The translations under genes and the position numbers were made by a program. Below are positions 16,613-25,230 of a DNA stretch of 64,000 bases, one piece after another. How positions within the stretch are numbered: the first letter of the stretch is position 1; every line of letters begins with the position of its first letter. The notes under the pieces are model-generated. The model had not been told where the DNA came from. It worked only from the letters and a program-made list of their open reading frames with translations, and searched no databases. The DNA is from Geomicrobium sp. JCM 19039 (GTDB taxonomy: Bacteria > Bacillota > Bacilli > Bacillales > Marinococcaceae): NCBI RefSeq assembly GCF_000698145.1, contig NZ_BAXB01000007.1:1-64000 (forward strand), read 5' to 3'.

Positions 16613-17122
16613 ATGAGGCTCGTCAGCGACGCATCTAAAATATTAAATTATTACGTTTATTTAAAAAACACGTATTTACATCATACATACGGAAATCGCG
16701 AGGGAAGATTTCCATACGTTGAACTTTCGAGAGCATATTTTCTAGAACCGTTTGAAGAAGGTTTTGCGGATCTTTGGAAATCTGCAGTTGTTCAGCTTGC
16801 AGAAGACTTGAACAGTGATTCATTGTTATATGAAACGATGAACGAACGAGTTCGGCACCACCTGTTCTGCCCTTCAGCAAAAGGAGGGGAGCATTACCGA
16901 CTAACCGAACGAGGCTTTCAACATTGGTGGGAAAGTTTTGCAGGAGGCTTTGCGCTAGAAAGATCACTTTCAGATGCAATCCATACGTTATATGACGACG
17001 TGAATCAACAAGAGGTCGGAGATCGAGCAGTAAGCTTGGGAATCATTTATGATGATGTGGAGCTGTCTACTGTCGTTGGGCCCCTGGCTTTTGTGTCGTT
17101 TCTGTTAAGGAGATTCTTCTAA
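16613..17122 (+). CDS. Hypothetical protein, 169 residues
   Basis: I do not recognise this protein. ATG 16613 is preferred over the in-frame GTG nine bases earlier because GAGGAGTGGG then stands at suitable distance. The product is soluble, rich in aromatic residues (YYVYLKNTYLHH near the start, QHWWESFAGGF in the middle) and mostly helical, ending in a short hydrophobic LLRRFF. It lies alone between the motif-rich non-coding stretch and the PH-domain gene, in the same direction. Confidence 0.6.
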   Translation: MRLVSDASKILNYYVYLKNTYLHHTYGNREGRFPYVELSRAYFLEPFEEGFADLWKSAVVQLAEDLNSDSLLYETMNERVRHHLFCPSAKGGEHYRLTERGFQHWWESFAGGFALERSLSDAIHTLYDDVNQQEVGDRAVSLGIIYDDVELSTVVGPLAFVSFLLRRFF

Positions 17123-17211
17123 AGTACGATGAAGTGTTGGCACGAGTAATTGCTTCGGTTCGAGAGACGTCGTAGGGGGTGTATTCGCTCATTAGGGAGG
17201 TGATCGAATTC

Positions 17212-17673
17212 ATGAAAACACGAACGAGTTATTCGATTGGGATGAATACCTTTATTATAATCGTGCTCATTCCTGCGATCATCCCGTTGTTCATCAGTCC
17301 TCACCCGGTGGGGTTTGCGATTATCGGGTTTACTATTCTTTTGATTGTGGGCTTTTTCATTATTCATTACAAATTGACAGATAACCAGCTACACATTTAT
17401 TTTTGTTTTTTTATACGAGCAAAATCCATTCCCCTTCAAGAAATTCAAGCGATTCGACCGACGCGTAGCCTAATCAGTGCTCCGGCGGCGAGTATAAAAG
17501 ATCGCCTGGAACTGGAACGGTCGGGATGGCAAATGCCGATCATCGTTTCACCGAAAGATCAGAGTGGGTTTATCGCGCATATCGAGCGCATCCATCCAAG
17601 TGTGGATGTTGACCCACAGTTATCTACTGACATTAAAGGAGATGAAGCAGGTGAAGATGACACCAATACATAA
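17212..17673 (+). CDS. YyaB-like PH domain membrane protein
   Basis: ATG 17212 follows GGGAGGTGATC at the correct distance. The 153-residue protein has two adjacent membrane helices (about 10-28 and 31-52) and then a C-terminal domain of strands (YKLTDNQLHIYFCFF, KSIPLQEIQAIRPT, MPIIVSPKDQSGFIAHIE). This is the pattern of bacterial PH-like domain proteins of the YyaB group (PF06713). Its last codons overlap the next gene, so they are probably co-translated. Confidence 0.75.
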   Translation: MKTRTSYSIGMNTFIIIVLIPAIIPLFISPHPVGFAIIGFTILLIVGFFIIHYKLTDNQLHIYFCFFIRAKSIPLQEIQAIRPTRSLISAPAASIKDRLELERSGWQMPIIVSPKDQSGFIAHIERIHPSVDVDPQLSTDIKGDEAGEDDTNT

Positions 17674-18184
17674 CGAAGAAGATGAAAACGAGGTGATCAC
17701 ATTTCTTTTAGCGAGCACCTGGCCGTTTCATAGTTCGGTATCTTCCTCAGACGAGGAGTATCGAAAAGTGTTTCAATCGTTTTATATGAACAGAAACAAT
17801 CAGGCGTTTTGGATAGAGAATGATACCGAAAAGGTTGGGCTCTTAGTTATTGAAGACATTAACGATGACATTCCATTTATCGATATGAGGTTAGCTGAAC
17901 GTTTTCGGGGTCAAGGGCTTGGTAAACAGTGTCTTCATTGGGCAACCGATTACATTTTCCAGTTGCCACAAAAAAAGTACCGCATCGAAGGGCACACGAA
18001 AGTGGCGAACATTGCCATAAGAAAAACGTTTCATGCGTGTGGCTATGTGAAGGAAGGGTACTTTCGAGATGCGTGGGAAAATAGTGATGGCTCCCTGGAG
18101 GATTGCCTTTGCTACGCCTTTATACGAAGAGATTGGGGAAAGGATACGCCTACGCCGCTACCGGTTGATGAGTTGCCATTCTAA
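17651..18184 (+). CDS. GNAT family N-acetyltransferase
   Basis: GTG 17651 gives the best spacing to AAAGGAG, within the end of the preceding gene; ATG 17657 is the alternative. The 177-residue product has the GNAT core: IDMRLAERFRGQGLGKQCL holds the acetyl-CoA pyrophosphate loop (R-G-x-GLG), and the later NIAIRKTFHACGYVKEG is the classical 'second half' motif. It most resembles the RimJ/YdaF-type acetyltransferases that modify proteins or small amines. Substrate unknown. Confidence 0.88.
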   Translation: MKMTPIHNEEDENEVITFLLASTWPFHSSVSSSDEEYRKVFQSFYMNRNNQAFWIENDTEKVGLLVIEDINDDIPFIDMRLAERFRGQGLGKQCLHWATDYIFQLPQKKYRIEGHTKVANIAIRKTFHACGYVKEGYFRDAWENSDGSLEDCLCYAFIRRDWGKDTPTPLPVDELPF

Positions 18185-18205
18185 TCATTCAGGAAGGGGA
18201 TTGAT

Positions 18206-18610
18206 ATGAACTTACTTTTAATTCTCAGTGGAGTTTTAGTGTTGCTATTCATCTTTAATCTAATTATGCGTAAGGTGCTGAATGTGGAAAAAAGAAGCCA
18301 TTTTCTCATGAAGTCTGTCAATCGGACACACAGTATCATTGATTGGGGAATACGGATTACGTTCATCGTCTTAATAGTTATCGGGCTCGCGTATGCTTAT
18401 GAAAACCCTGAACCCCTTCCTTGGTTCGTCCATAACTGGATGTATATTTTTATTATATCGTTTCTCTTACTTGATGTTGTTCGTGCCTATTTTGAATGGA
18501 AACATGATCCGGAGAAAAACCGTTATTTGCATACGCTCTCGCAAGTCGCTTTTCTGCTCGTGGTTGTGATTGTGCTGTATACGACAGGTATGTTTGGTGT
18601 TTTAGGGTAA
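18206..18610 (+). CDS. DUF4181 membrane protein
   Basis: The 134-residue protein has four hydrophobic segments (about 2-20, 47-66, 78-95, 112-132). A basic stretch after helix 1 carries KVLNVEKRSHF and then NRTHSIIDWGIRI, typical of the DUF4181 family of Bacillaceae. ATG follows AGGAAGGGGAT. It closes the short gene series that began with the PH-domain gene and ends at a strong terminator. Function unknown. Confidence 0.82.
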   Translation: MNLLLILSGVLVLLFIFNLIMRKVLNVEKRSHFLMKSVNRTHSIIDWGIRITFIVLIVIGLAYAYENPEPLPWFVHNWMYIFIISFLLLDVVRAYFEWKHDPEKNRYLHTLSQVAFLLVVVIVLYTTGMFGVLG

Positions 18611-18656
18611 AACAAGTTTTTTGCTCACCTTCGTAAAACAGCCAGTTTATATGGGG

Positions 18657-18691
18657 AAGGAACACGGGCACTCTCTGTGCCCGTGTTCCTT
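18657..18691. terminator. Bidirectional terminator
   Basis: A perfect 15-bp stem (18657-18671 with 18677-18691) and five-base loop with A/T flanks serves both the DUF4181 gene and the convergent hexosaminidase gene. Confidence 0.9.
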
Positions 18692-18696
18692 TTCTA

Positions 18697-18996
18697 TTAT
18701 TGATTAATAAACAAGCGTCCTTCTGCAATGTCTCTTTCTACGTTTCCGAATTCATCGGCAATGATGACTTCAATTTCTGCTCCTGCAACAGATAAGTTGT
18801 TGGTTGCTGTCCAATACCCGACGTAATGGCCGTTTTCAACCTCAGTCATCGGCATTTCTGTAGGTGCACTGAGTGGGTTAAAGAGCGGTGCACGTAACGC
18901 GAAAGACGCATCCATTCCAGGTTCACTATCAAAAGAAATCTTCACTGACTCACCTGCTTGAAGGCTGAGGTCTTCTGCTGGTTGTAAGTTTTCGAT
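18697..18996 (-). other. Shared C-terminal module, copy 1 (GH3 enzyme)
   Basis: About 99 residues starting IENLQPAEDLSLQAGES and ending AEGRLFINQ. Conserved points are the PAE, AGESV, PG-x-xA-F, PTE-x-x-M, GYWTA-x-NLSV-GA-IE and AEGR positions. It is predicted all-beta with a fixed position at the C-terminus. Confidence 0.85.
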
Positions 18997-20743
18997 GGCT
19001 CCAGAATCATCGGATTCATAACTTAAGCCGTGACCGAATTCATAGTCATCGCCAATCGTTACTGGCAACTTCCCGCCAGGTTCAGCACCGAACATCACAT
19101 GAACGCAGCTTCCCAAGAAACCGGGACAGGGGACCCCCAGCGCTCAATGGCGTAAGAGGACAAATGGGCATCCACATCTGGGTAGTTCCCGATGTCATAG
19201 GGCAGCCCTAATGAAACTGTTGCGACGGGAACATCTGTGGAGGAAAGGGCGAGTACTAAATCTTGCTGTCCTTCAGGCAATACATCGGCAGAGAACGTCG
19301 GTACGATTACACGATCGGCTTCGGACGTAGAAGTGACTGCTTCTTCAATTTCATCAGCATTTGGATCATTTGATGTAACGATATATTCTACGTTACCGCT
19401 GCTTTTTGCATCTACAGCTGCGGCGATGTCTTCAATGTAGTACGATTGATTGTAAATTTCCGGTCCGACGACGAGGGTGCTCGCTTCTTCATCGGCATCA
19501 AACGGCAGCACGTCTTCGTTTTTCACAAGCGTAATGGAGTCTTGAGCCATACGGTTGGCTAGCTGTTGATGTGCTTCATCGTTAACGACATCCGTTGCGG
19601 TTTCTGGGTCAACGAAGCGGCGCTCATCTAAGTTGTAGTTTTCTTTCGTTTGTAGAATGCGCTCTAGAGATTCATCGACGCGTTCTTCTGTTAAATCTCC
19701 AGATTCTAAAGCTTCAACCATCGTTTCGAATGTCTCGATTTGCTGGTCGAGCGAACCTGTTGCCATGACGATGTCGGCACCGGCATTAATGGTCATGACT
19801 CCGGCCTCTCCTGCGCCCCAACGATCATCAATAGCATCCATCGACATGGCATCGGTCACTATCAGTCCGTCAAATCCCATCTCTTCACGAAGCAGTCCGG
19901 TTAAGACGTCTTCCGACAAGGTTGCGGGCAGATCCGGATCGATCGCTTCAATGATGACATGTGAGGTCATAATGGAGTCTGCACCGGCATCGATGGCAGC
20001 AACAAATGGTGTAGATGAACGTTATCTAACGTCTCTCTATCATATGTGACAACGGGCAGGTCATAGTGAGAGTCTTCGCTCGTATCTCCGTGACCGGGAA
20101 AGTGTTTCGGTGTTGAGAGTACACCGTTGTCTTGGTAGCCCATCACTTGGGCAACAGTCATATCTGAAACGAGTTCGGTATCTTCTCCAAAGGCGCGTAC
20201 ACCGATAACTGGATTATTCGGATTTGTATTTACGTCTGCCAAAGGGGAATAGTTCCAGTTGAAACCGGTGGCAATCATTTCATCGGCGGTAACTCTTGCC
20301 ATGTCTTCAGTTGCCTGAAGGTCTCTCGTCGCCCCGATCCCCATTTGCCTAGGGAAAGCTGTTCCGTCCGTCACATGCTGGTTTGTGCCGTATTCCAAAT
20401 CGGCCGTGGAGAACAAAGGAATTTGCTGCTCGGTCTCTAATGCCCATTCTTGCAGTTGGTTATTGTATGCTGCTGTTGTTTCTGCGTCCCGGTCTCCATA
20501 AATAATGACAGACCCAGCTTTATACTCTCGAATCAACATTTCTGTGTCTTCATTTGGCATCTGTGCATCGTTGTCATGTGTAGAAGGCATAACAAGTTGT
20601 CCGATTTTTTCTTCTGGAGACATCTGATCGATGAGCTGTTGGACATCCGGTGTACCGTGTTCTCCGCCAAGAGCGGATGCAGGCATTGATATTGCGGCAA
20701 TTCCGATAACGCCGTACGTGAACAAAGATCGTCCTTTTTTCAT
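18697..20743 (-). CDS. Secreted GH3 beta-N-acetylhexosaminidase (frame broken twice in this sequence)
   Basis: With one base restored near 20012 and one near 19104, the three frames give 682 residues. A signal peptide (about 1-27, cut after ASALG) precedes a GH3 barrel. Its NagZ-type motif KHFPGHGDTSEDSH (about 213-226) holds the acid/base His, and VTDAMSM carries the nucleophile Asp. A second alpha/beta domain and the conserved MFGAEPGGKLPVTIG follow. The last 100 residues are a module shared with the S13 and M14 enzymes of this window. It removes N-acetylglucosamine from wall fragments outside the cell. It is divergent from the S13 carboxypeptidase gene. Confidence 0.88.
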
Positions 20744-20985
20744 GATACTCGCTCCTTATTTCTTGAATTTCACCAATGTGAGATTGGTGCTTGTATAAAA
20801 CCATTCTGCAAAGATCTGCCTAATCCCTTAAATCTGTAAATTTCAGGAAGATGGTCTCGTTCTTCTCGCATAAGAATAAGGCCATCATTCCTTATTACAT
20901 AGAGTAAGAGCCTATATCAGCTTTAAAATATAGAATAATCAGTCTATTAGTGCTACGATGGTGAAAATTTGAAGGGGGAATGTGT

Positions 20986-22836
20986 ATGGCAAACGCGAGT
21001 CAAACGTTCAAATGGTCCCTTGTCGGCGTCATGATTGTCGGTACGGTAGCGGCAGGTTCCGGTACGGATTTACACGGCCAGGATGAGGTGAGCCCAGAAA
21101 TTGAACTCAGAAAAGACCTCTTGAGCATTCTTGACGAAGAACAGTTACATAGTGCGTTAGCAGGGGTTCATGTTCAATATGCTGAAACAGGAGAGGAGTT
21201 GTTTTCCCATCAAAGCCATACGAGCTTGGCACCAGCGTCAGGACAAAAGCTACTTGTAGGGGCAACGGCGCTAGACGTTCTCGGTCCGGACTTCACATTC
21301 GAGACAGGTGTATACACCGACGGTGATTTACAAGGAAATGAATTGCACGGCAATGTGTACATAAAAGGGGGTGGTGATCCGACGATGCTTCCTGATGATT
21401 ATGAACAATTTGCCCAAGCGTTACGTGAAGCTGGAATTGAACAGATTCACGGCGATATTATCGCTGATGACTCTTACTTTGATGATCGGCGATTATCTTT
21501 GGATTTATCGTGGGCAAATCAACGTGGTCATGTCGGTGCACAAGTATCAGCGCTTAGCGTTGCTCCCGATGCTACCCTCATCTCAGATCTCGCTCTTGAT
21601 CGCTACAACACCGGTTCCATTTATGTTGAAGTTCATCCAGGAGAGGAAGTGGGTGATGCGGCAGATATTCGTGTCACGCCTGAGTCCGATTATTTTACGA
21701 TCGATAATCAGATGACAACGGTTGAAGAAGGTGGAGAACGAGCGTTAACGAGCTGGGACCGAGCGCACGGAACGAATGACATTCATTTTGACGGGACAAT
21801 TCCTGTTGGAGCCAATCCATTTACACAATACGTCTCAATTTGGGAACCGACGGAGCTTGTGCTCAATCTATTCCACGACGGTTTAGGCGATGAAAACATT
21901 GAAGTGCACGGAGAACTCGTACTTGGAGAAACCCCTGAAGATGCCGAACAACTGGCGCATAAACAGTCAATGACGTTGGAACAATTAATGATTCCTTTTA
22001 TGAAGTTCAGTCAAAATAATCATTCAGAACACTTGACGAAAACGTTAGGAAAAGTCGTTGAAGACGAAGGTAGCTGGGATGCTGGATTAGCTGTTGTTGA
22101 AGAATATCTTGATTCAGCGGGCGTGGACATGGACGTTGTCCAGCTAAGAGACGGCTCTGGAATGTCTCATCTGAATGCCATTCCGGCAGAACAGATGACA
22201 CAGCTGCTCAGTCATGTGCAGACAGAAGATTGGTACGAGGTTTTCTATGACTCTTTGCCTGTCGCAGGTGAACCAGACCACTATGTTGGTGGGACGCTAC
22301 GCACAAGAATGGTAGATACAGCGGCGGAGGGCAACGTTACTGCGAAGACGGGAAGCCTCACATCTAAGTCCTCTCTATCTGGTTATGTGACAGATGCAGA
22401 TGGCCATGAGCTGATCTTTGCCATGCTGTTCAACAACTATAAGGGCAGTTCCCCAACGAGCGTTGAGAACGAAATCGCGGTAAGGCTGGCAGAATATAGT
22501 GCGGAAGGTGACGGTGGTGACGACGATTCCTCTCCGATACGCAATGTGAAACCGGCTGAAGATGTTACACTTCGAGCGGGTGAATCCGTGAAAGTGTCCT
22601 TTGAAGGGGAGCCTGGACTAGAGGCAGCATTTTCAATTCGAGTTCCGTTATTTACAAGAAGTGCACCGCCAACAGAAGTGATGATGAGAGAAGCTGAAGA
22701 AGGCGTGTATGAGGGATATTGGACAGCGACAAATAACTTAAGCGTTGACGGCGCGCAGATTGAAATTCGCGCAGTGAATGATAAAGGAGAAGAGTATCGG
22801 GACGTTGCAGAAGGAAGAATAACTATCGAGCGTTAA
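20986..22836 (+). CDS. Secreted D-alanyl-D-alanine carboxypeptidase/endopeptidase (S13, PBP4-type) with shared C-terminal module
   Basis: The 616-residue protein has a signal peptide (about 1-30). Its S13 penicillin-binding domain shows SGQK (catalytic Ser about 85 and Lys 88), the SQN triad motif and AKTGSLTSKSS. It trims D-alanine from wall peptides and cuts cross-links outside the cell. ATG 20986 is preferred over ATG 20980 for its distance to GAAGGGGGA. Residues about 518-616 repeat the module seen in the GH3 and M14 enzymes. The gene is divergent from the hexosaminidase, so the two may be induced together for wall turnover. Confidence 0.93.
   Translation: MANASQTFKWSLVGVMIVGTVAAGSGTDLHGQDEVSPEIELRKDLLSILDEEQLHSALAGVHVQYAETGEELFSHQSHTSLAPASGQKLLVGATALDVLGPDFTFETGVYTDGDLQGNELHGNVYIKGGGDPTMLPDDYEQFAQALREAGIEQIHGDIIADDSYFDDRRLSLDLSWANQRGHVGAQVSALSVAPDATLISDLALDRYNTGSIYVEVHPGEEVGDAADIRVTPESDYFTIDNQMTTVEEGGERALTSWDRAHGTNDIHFDGTIPVGANPFTQYVSIWEPTELVLNLFHDGLGDENIEVHGELVLGETPEDAEQLAHKQSMTLEQLMIPFMKFSQNNHSEHLTKTLGKVVEDEGSWDAGLAVVEEYLDSAGVDMDVVQLRDGSGMSHLNAIPAEQMTQLLSHVQTEDWYEVFYDSLPVAGEPDHYVGGTLRTRMVDTAAEGNVTAKTGSLTSKSSLSGYVTDADGHELIFAMLFNNYKGSSPTSVENEIAVRLAEYSAEGDGGDDDSSPIRNVKPAEDVTLRAGESVKVSFEGEPGLEAAFSIRVPLFTRSAPPTEVMMREAEEGVYEGYWTATNNLSVDGAQIEIRAVNDKGEEYRDVAEGRITIER
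22537..22833 (+). other. Shared C-terminal module, copy 2 (S13 enzyme)
   Basis: About 99 residues starting IRNVKPAEDVTLRAGES and ending AEGRITIER, aligned without large gaps to the ends of the GH3 and M14 enzymes. The conserved core GYWTATNNLSV is identical to that of the GH3 copy. Confidence 0.85.
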
Positions 22837-22840
22837 ATGG

Positions 22841-22876
22841 AGCCATGGCCCTTCCCTGAAGGGTCGCGGCTTTTTT
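22841..22876 (+). terminator. Terminator after S13 gene
   Basis: AGCC and CCCTTC pair with GAAGGG and GGCT around a three-base loop, with internal mismatches, followed by six T. Confidence 0.8.
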
Positions 22877-22930
22877 ATTGCCATGAGTTGATGTGGCGTA
22901 GTAGCATAATGTAAAAAGTGAAGGATGTGC

Positions 22931-23332
22931 ATGTTGAACCTTAGGCGGTATGGAAAACAGGACGAAAATGACTTATTCCAATTGATTGAATCAGAAGGTG
23001 AGGAGTGGAACGACTATCTTACTGAAGAAGGGCGCGAGAACTATAAAAAGACGTTAGCAGGCTCATTAACGCTTCTCGCTTATGAGGGCGAAGAGCTTTG
23101 TGGATACTCTAGGTCAATTGTTGACGGTGAGTTTGATGTATACGTATGCGACTTGCTTGTACATCAAGAAAAGCGTGGGAACGGGTATGGCGAAAAACTT
23201 ATGGCCGCCATTTATGAAAAGTATCCAAATCATACCGTGTTTGTCATGTCAGACGTGGATGAGTATTATGAGAAGCTAGGGTATCGAAAAGAAGGAACGG
23301 TTTTTGAAGTGAACCCACCCTCATCATCATAA
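22931..23332 (+). CDS. GNAT family N-acetyltransferase
   Basis: The 133-residue acetyltransferase has the acetyl-CoA loop in VHQEKRGNGYGEKLM (about 79-93) and the terminal YYEKLGYRKEG. ATG 22931 is the better start because AAGG then stands six bases away; ATG 22925 has no room for a ribosome site. It precedes the methyltransferase gene by 16 bases, so they form an operon. Substrate unknown. Confidence 0.87.
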   Translation: MLNLRRYGKQDENDLFQLIESEGEEWNDYLTEEGRENYKKTLAGSLTLLAYEGEELCGYSRSIVDGEFDVYVCDLLVHQEKRGNGYGEKLMAAIYEKYPNHTVFVMSDVDEYYEKLGYRKEGTVFEVNPPSSS

Positions 23333-23348
23333 GCAGGAGTGATTAGCA

Positions 23349-24110
23349 TTGGAGAGCTATTTCTATGAAGCATTTGAAGACTTAAGCCGTCTGGCACCAG
23401 GAAGTGATGCATCAACGAGAAAGGCAGCATCGCTCGTTAAGAAATCAACAAACAACATGAAAATCTTAGACATCGGTTGCGGAAATGGAGTGCACACATT
23501 TCTTCTTGCAGACCTCTTTCCGAACGCCCAAATCATTGCAGTAGATACACATCAGCCGTATTTGGATGAGTTACTTTGCCGTGTTGAAAGACTCGGACTG
23601 GAAGAAAGAATTCAAGTACACAATCAATCGATGTTGGCGTTGGATTTTCCACATGAATATTTTGATCTCATCTGGGCGGAAGGGTCGATTTACATTATCG
23701 GCTTTCAACAAGGATTGAGCGCGTGGAAAGCATTGTTAAAACCAGGCGGACAGCTTGTTTGCAGTGAAATTTCTTGGCTTCATTCATTTCCATCTTCAGC
23801 GAGCCGATCCTTTTGGGAAGAAGGGTATCCAGAGATTGATACTGTAGCGAATAAGGTGAGTCAAATTACAGAAAAAGGTTACGAGTTCTCATTCTCGTAC
23901 GTATTGCCCTATGAAGACTGGACCGAGAACTATTACGGACCGCTTGCACGTAAGCTCGACGAAATGACCGAGTTGTACATCGACGTCCCTGAAGCATTAG
24001 AAGTGATTGAAATGATACAGATGGAGATCGAATTGTTTCATGATCATCCAAACGATTACAGCTACGTGTTCTATGGTATGCAAAAAACGAAGAAGAAAGC
24101 GGTAAATTAA
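23349..24110 (+). CDS. Class I SAM-dependent methyltransferase
   Basis: The 253-residue protein contains motif I ILDIGCGNGVHTFLL (about 38-52), the acidic end of strand 2 (IIAVDTHQ), and FDLIWAEGSIYIIGF as motif IV with the post-IV helix. It transfers a methyl group from S-adenosylmethionine to a small molecule; the acceptor is unknown. TTG start after CAGGAGTGATT. Co-transcribed with the upstream acetyltransferase. Confidence 0.9.
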   Translation: MESYFYEAFEDLSRLAPGSDASTRKAASLVKKSTNNMKILDIGCGNGVHTFLLADLFPNAQIIAVDTHQPYLDELLCRVERLGLEERIQVHNQSMLALDFPHEYFDLIWAEGSIYIIGFQQGLSAWKALLKPGGQLVCSEISWLHSFPSSASRSFWEEGYPEIDTVANKVSQITEKGYEFSFSYVLPYEDWTENYYGPLARKLDEMTELYIDVPEALEVIEMIQMEIELFHDHPNDYSYVFYGMQKTKKKAVN

Positions 24111-24343
24111 ACGGTTTTCTTTTTATTCGTCGTGATGGACGCATCTACAAGATCATTGTAACGAACAACGTAAAAGTGCCCCTCTTCCTGAACGATGACC
24201 TCTTCGTCCCCGTCGCTAAGCTTATATAACCTACCGGTTACTTGTGTCGTATTGCGCCCATTTCGATACGTGAGTGTGACGATATTGGGCCCTTGTGCAA
24301 TCGACTTCACTAACACTCGTTTCATCTGTTCAAGATCTTCCAC
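24107..24343 (-). CDS. YolD-like small protein, SOS-regulated
   Basis: GTG 24343 is used because GGAGGTG stands just upstream. The 78-residue product is mainly strands: NIVTLTYRNGRNTTQVTGRLYKL, then EEVIVQEEGHFYVVRYNDLVDA. This resembles the C-terminal part of YolD-like proteins, which often accompany Y-family polymerases in Bacillus SOS operons. Its promoter holds a perfect-arm LexA box in the spacer. Its end touches the methyltransferase end. Family call by pattern; regulation well supported. Confidence 0.65.
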   Translation of the reverse strand: MEDLEQMKRVLVKSIAQGPNIVTLTYRNGRNTTQVTGRLYKLSDGDEEVIVQEEGHFYVVRYNDLVDASITTNKKKTV

Positions 24344-24371
24344 ATCGCACCTCCAGTGAGTTCTTAATTTC

Positions 24372-24399
24372 ATTATACACGAACAACAGTTCGAATCAA
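24372..24399 (-). promoter_or_regulatory. SOS promoter with LexA box (minus strand)
   Basis: On the minus strand TTGATT (24399-24394), 16 bases, TATAAT (24377-24372). The spacer contains CGAACAACAGTTCG (24380-24393, plus-strand reading), with both arms of the Bacillus LexA box CGAAC-N4-GTTCG perfect. Confidence 0.85.
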
Positions 24400-24403
24400 C
24401 CGT

Positions 24404-24431
24404 TGAAAAGAAACATATGTTCGTATATGAT
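24404..24431 (+). promoter_or_regulatory. SOS promoter with LexA box (plus strand)
   Basis: TTGAAA (24404-24409), 16 bases, TATGAT (24426-24431). A second LexA-like box, GAAACATATGTTCG (24410-24423), fills the spacer and matches 12 of 14 positions of CGAACRNRYGTTCG. Confidence 0.82.
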
Positions 24432-24458
24432 GTATAAAAATGCGAACGAGGTGAGTTC

Positions 24459-24671
24459 ATGCTGTATGCATTGAGGCAATCTCTAGAGAAAAGAAGACGA
24501 GTTCAAATCATCTATCAAGCGAAGAGCGGAAAGCTAACACAACGGGACGTTACTGTCTATCGTTTGAACGACGTAGATGTGATTGTGTGGTGCCACATGA
24601 AAGGTGCGGTTCGGACATTGAAGCAGACGAACATCCTTGCTGTGGAGGACACAAGGTCTTCAACATCGTAA
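24459..24671 (+). CDS. Small WYL-like protein, SOS-regulated
   Basis: The 70-residue product is basic. It reads as LRQSLEKRRRVQIIYQAKSGKLTQRDV, then strands VTVYRLNDVDVIVWCHMKGAVRTLKQTNILAVE, the order of a minimal WYL domain without its HTH. ATG follows CGAGGTGAG. It is divergent from the YolD-like gene, each having its own LexA box. WYL domains bind nucleic acid or nucleotide ligands in DNA-damage regulators, which fits, but the molecular role is inferred. Confidence 0.7.
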   Translation: MLYALRQSLEKRRRVQIIYQAKSGKLTQRDVTVYRLNDVDVIVWCHMKGAVRTLKQTNILAVEDTRSSTS

Positions 24672-25179
24672 ATGAACAAGTATAAGCACTTTTTCTACGG
24701 TAACTATGTTGATACTATGCCACGGACGGCCAGCAGAGGCACTTCCGTCTTATAGTGAAATCACTAATTTTCAAAAATACACTTCATAAAAATAACGAGA
24801 ATCTCACCATAGATCGTTCTATGATAAGGTTTTCGCCCCCACACACCCCGCCGATGCTAAGTCCGCTCAGACTTAACATTGTATAGTGCGGCAACTAGGA
24901 AGAATACCGACCAGAAATTTGAGGGAGTATCTTTGCTGCTTTATAGTGAGATCTACAAATATACCGAGGACACCTGTACTAGAAACCGAGTTAGAGAAAA
25001 GAGAAAAAACGAACATTCATGCCGCGACTGCGGTTTTTTTTGTATGTTCAAATGTACACGTTATAGTTTTTTAATTCTGAACAATTCATCTAATGCGCTT
25101 GTATGCATGACTAATGTTCTATTGACGTTATTGTAAATCGTGATTATGCTATTTGTACGAAAATTAAAAATAGAAACAC
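24672..25179. other. Intergenic region with one terminator-like hairpin
   Basis: Around 500 bases without a credible gene; the short open frames lack ribosome sites. CCGC-GACT-GCGG followed by eight T (25021-25041) is an intrinsic terminator that ends no visible gene, so a small RNA or leftover leader is possible. The word TTATAGTGA(A/G)ATC occurs twice (about 24752 and 24942). Confidence 0.45.
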
Positions 25180-25198
25180 TGGTTCATATATAGAACCA
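25180..25198. promoter_or_regulatory. Candidate IclR operator of peptide operon
   Basis: A perfect palindrome TGGTTC-ATATATA-GAACCA lies 33 bases before the iclR start, in the promoter region of the operon. IclR proteins bind such palindromes as dimers, so autoregulation is likely. Confidence 0.55.
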
Positions 25199-25230
25199 AT
25201 CTATGAACGTATTTACTAAGGGGGATGCTG

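Noticed and set aside
20743..20985. A defined regulator site between the GH3 and S13 genes
   Set aside because: The gap is AT-rich but I found no convincing palindrome or known operator.
24879..25136. Open frames between the WYL-like gene and iclR
   Set aside because: No ribosome sites, and they cross a terminator hairpin.
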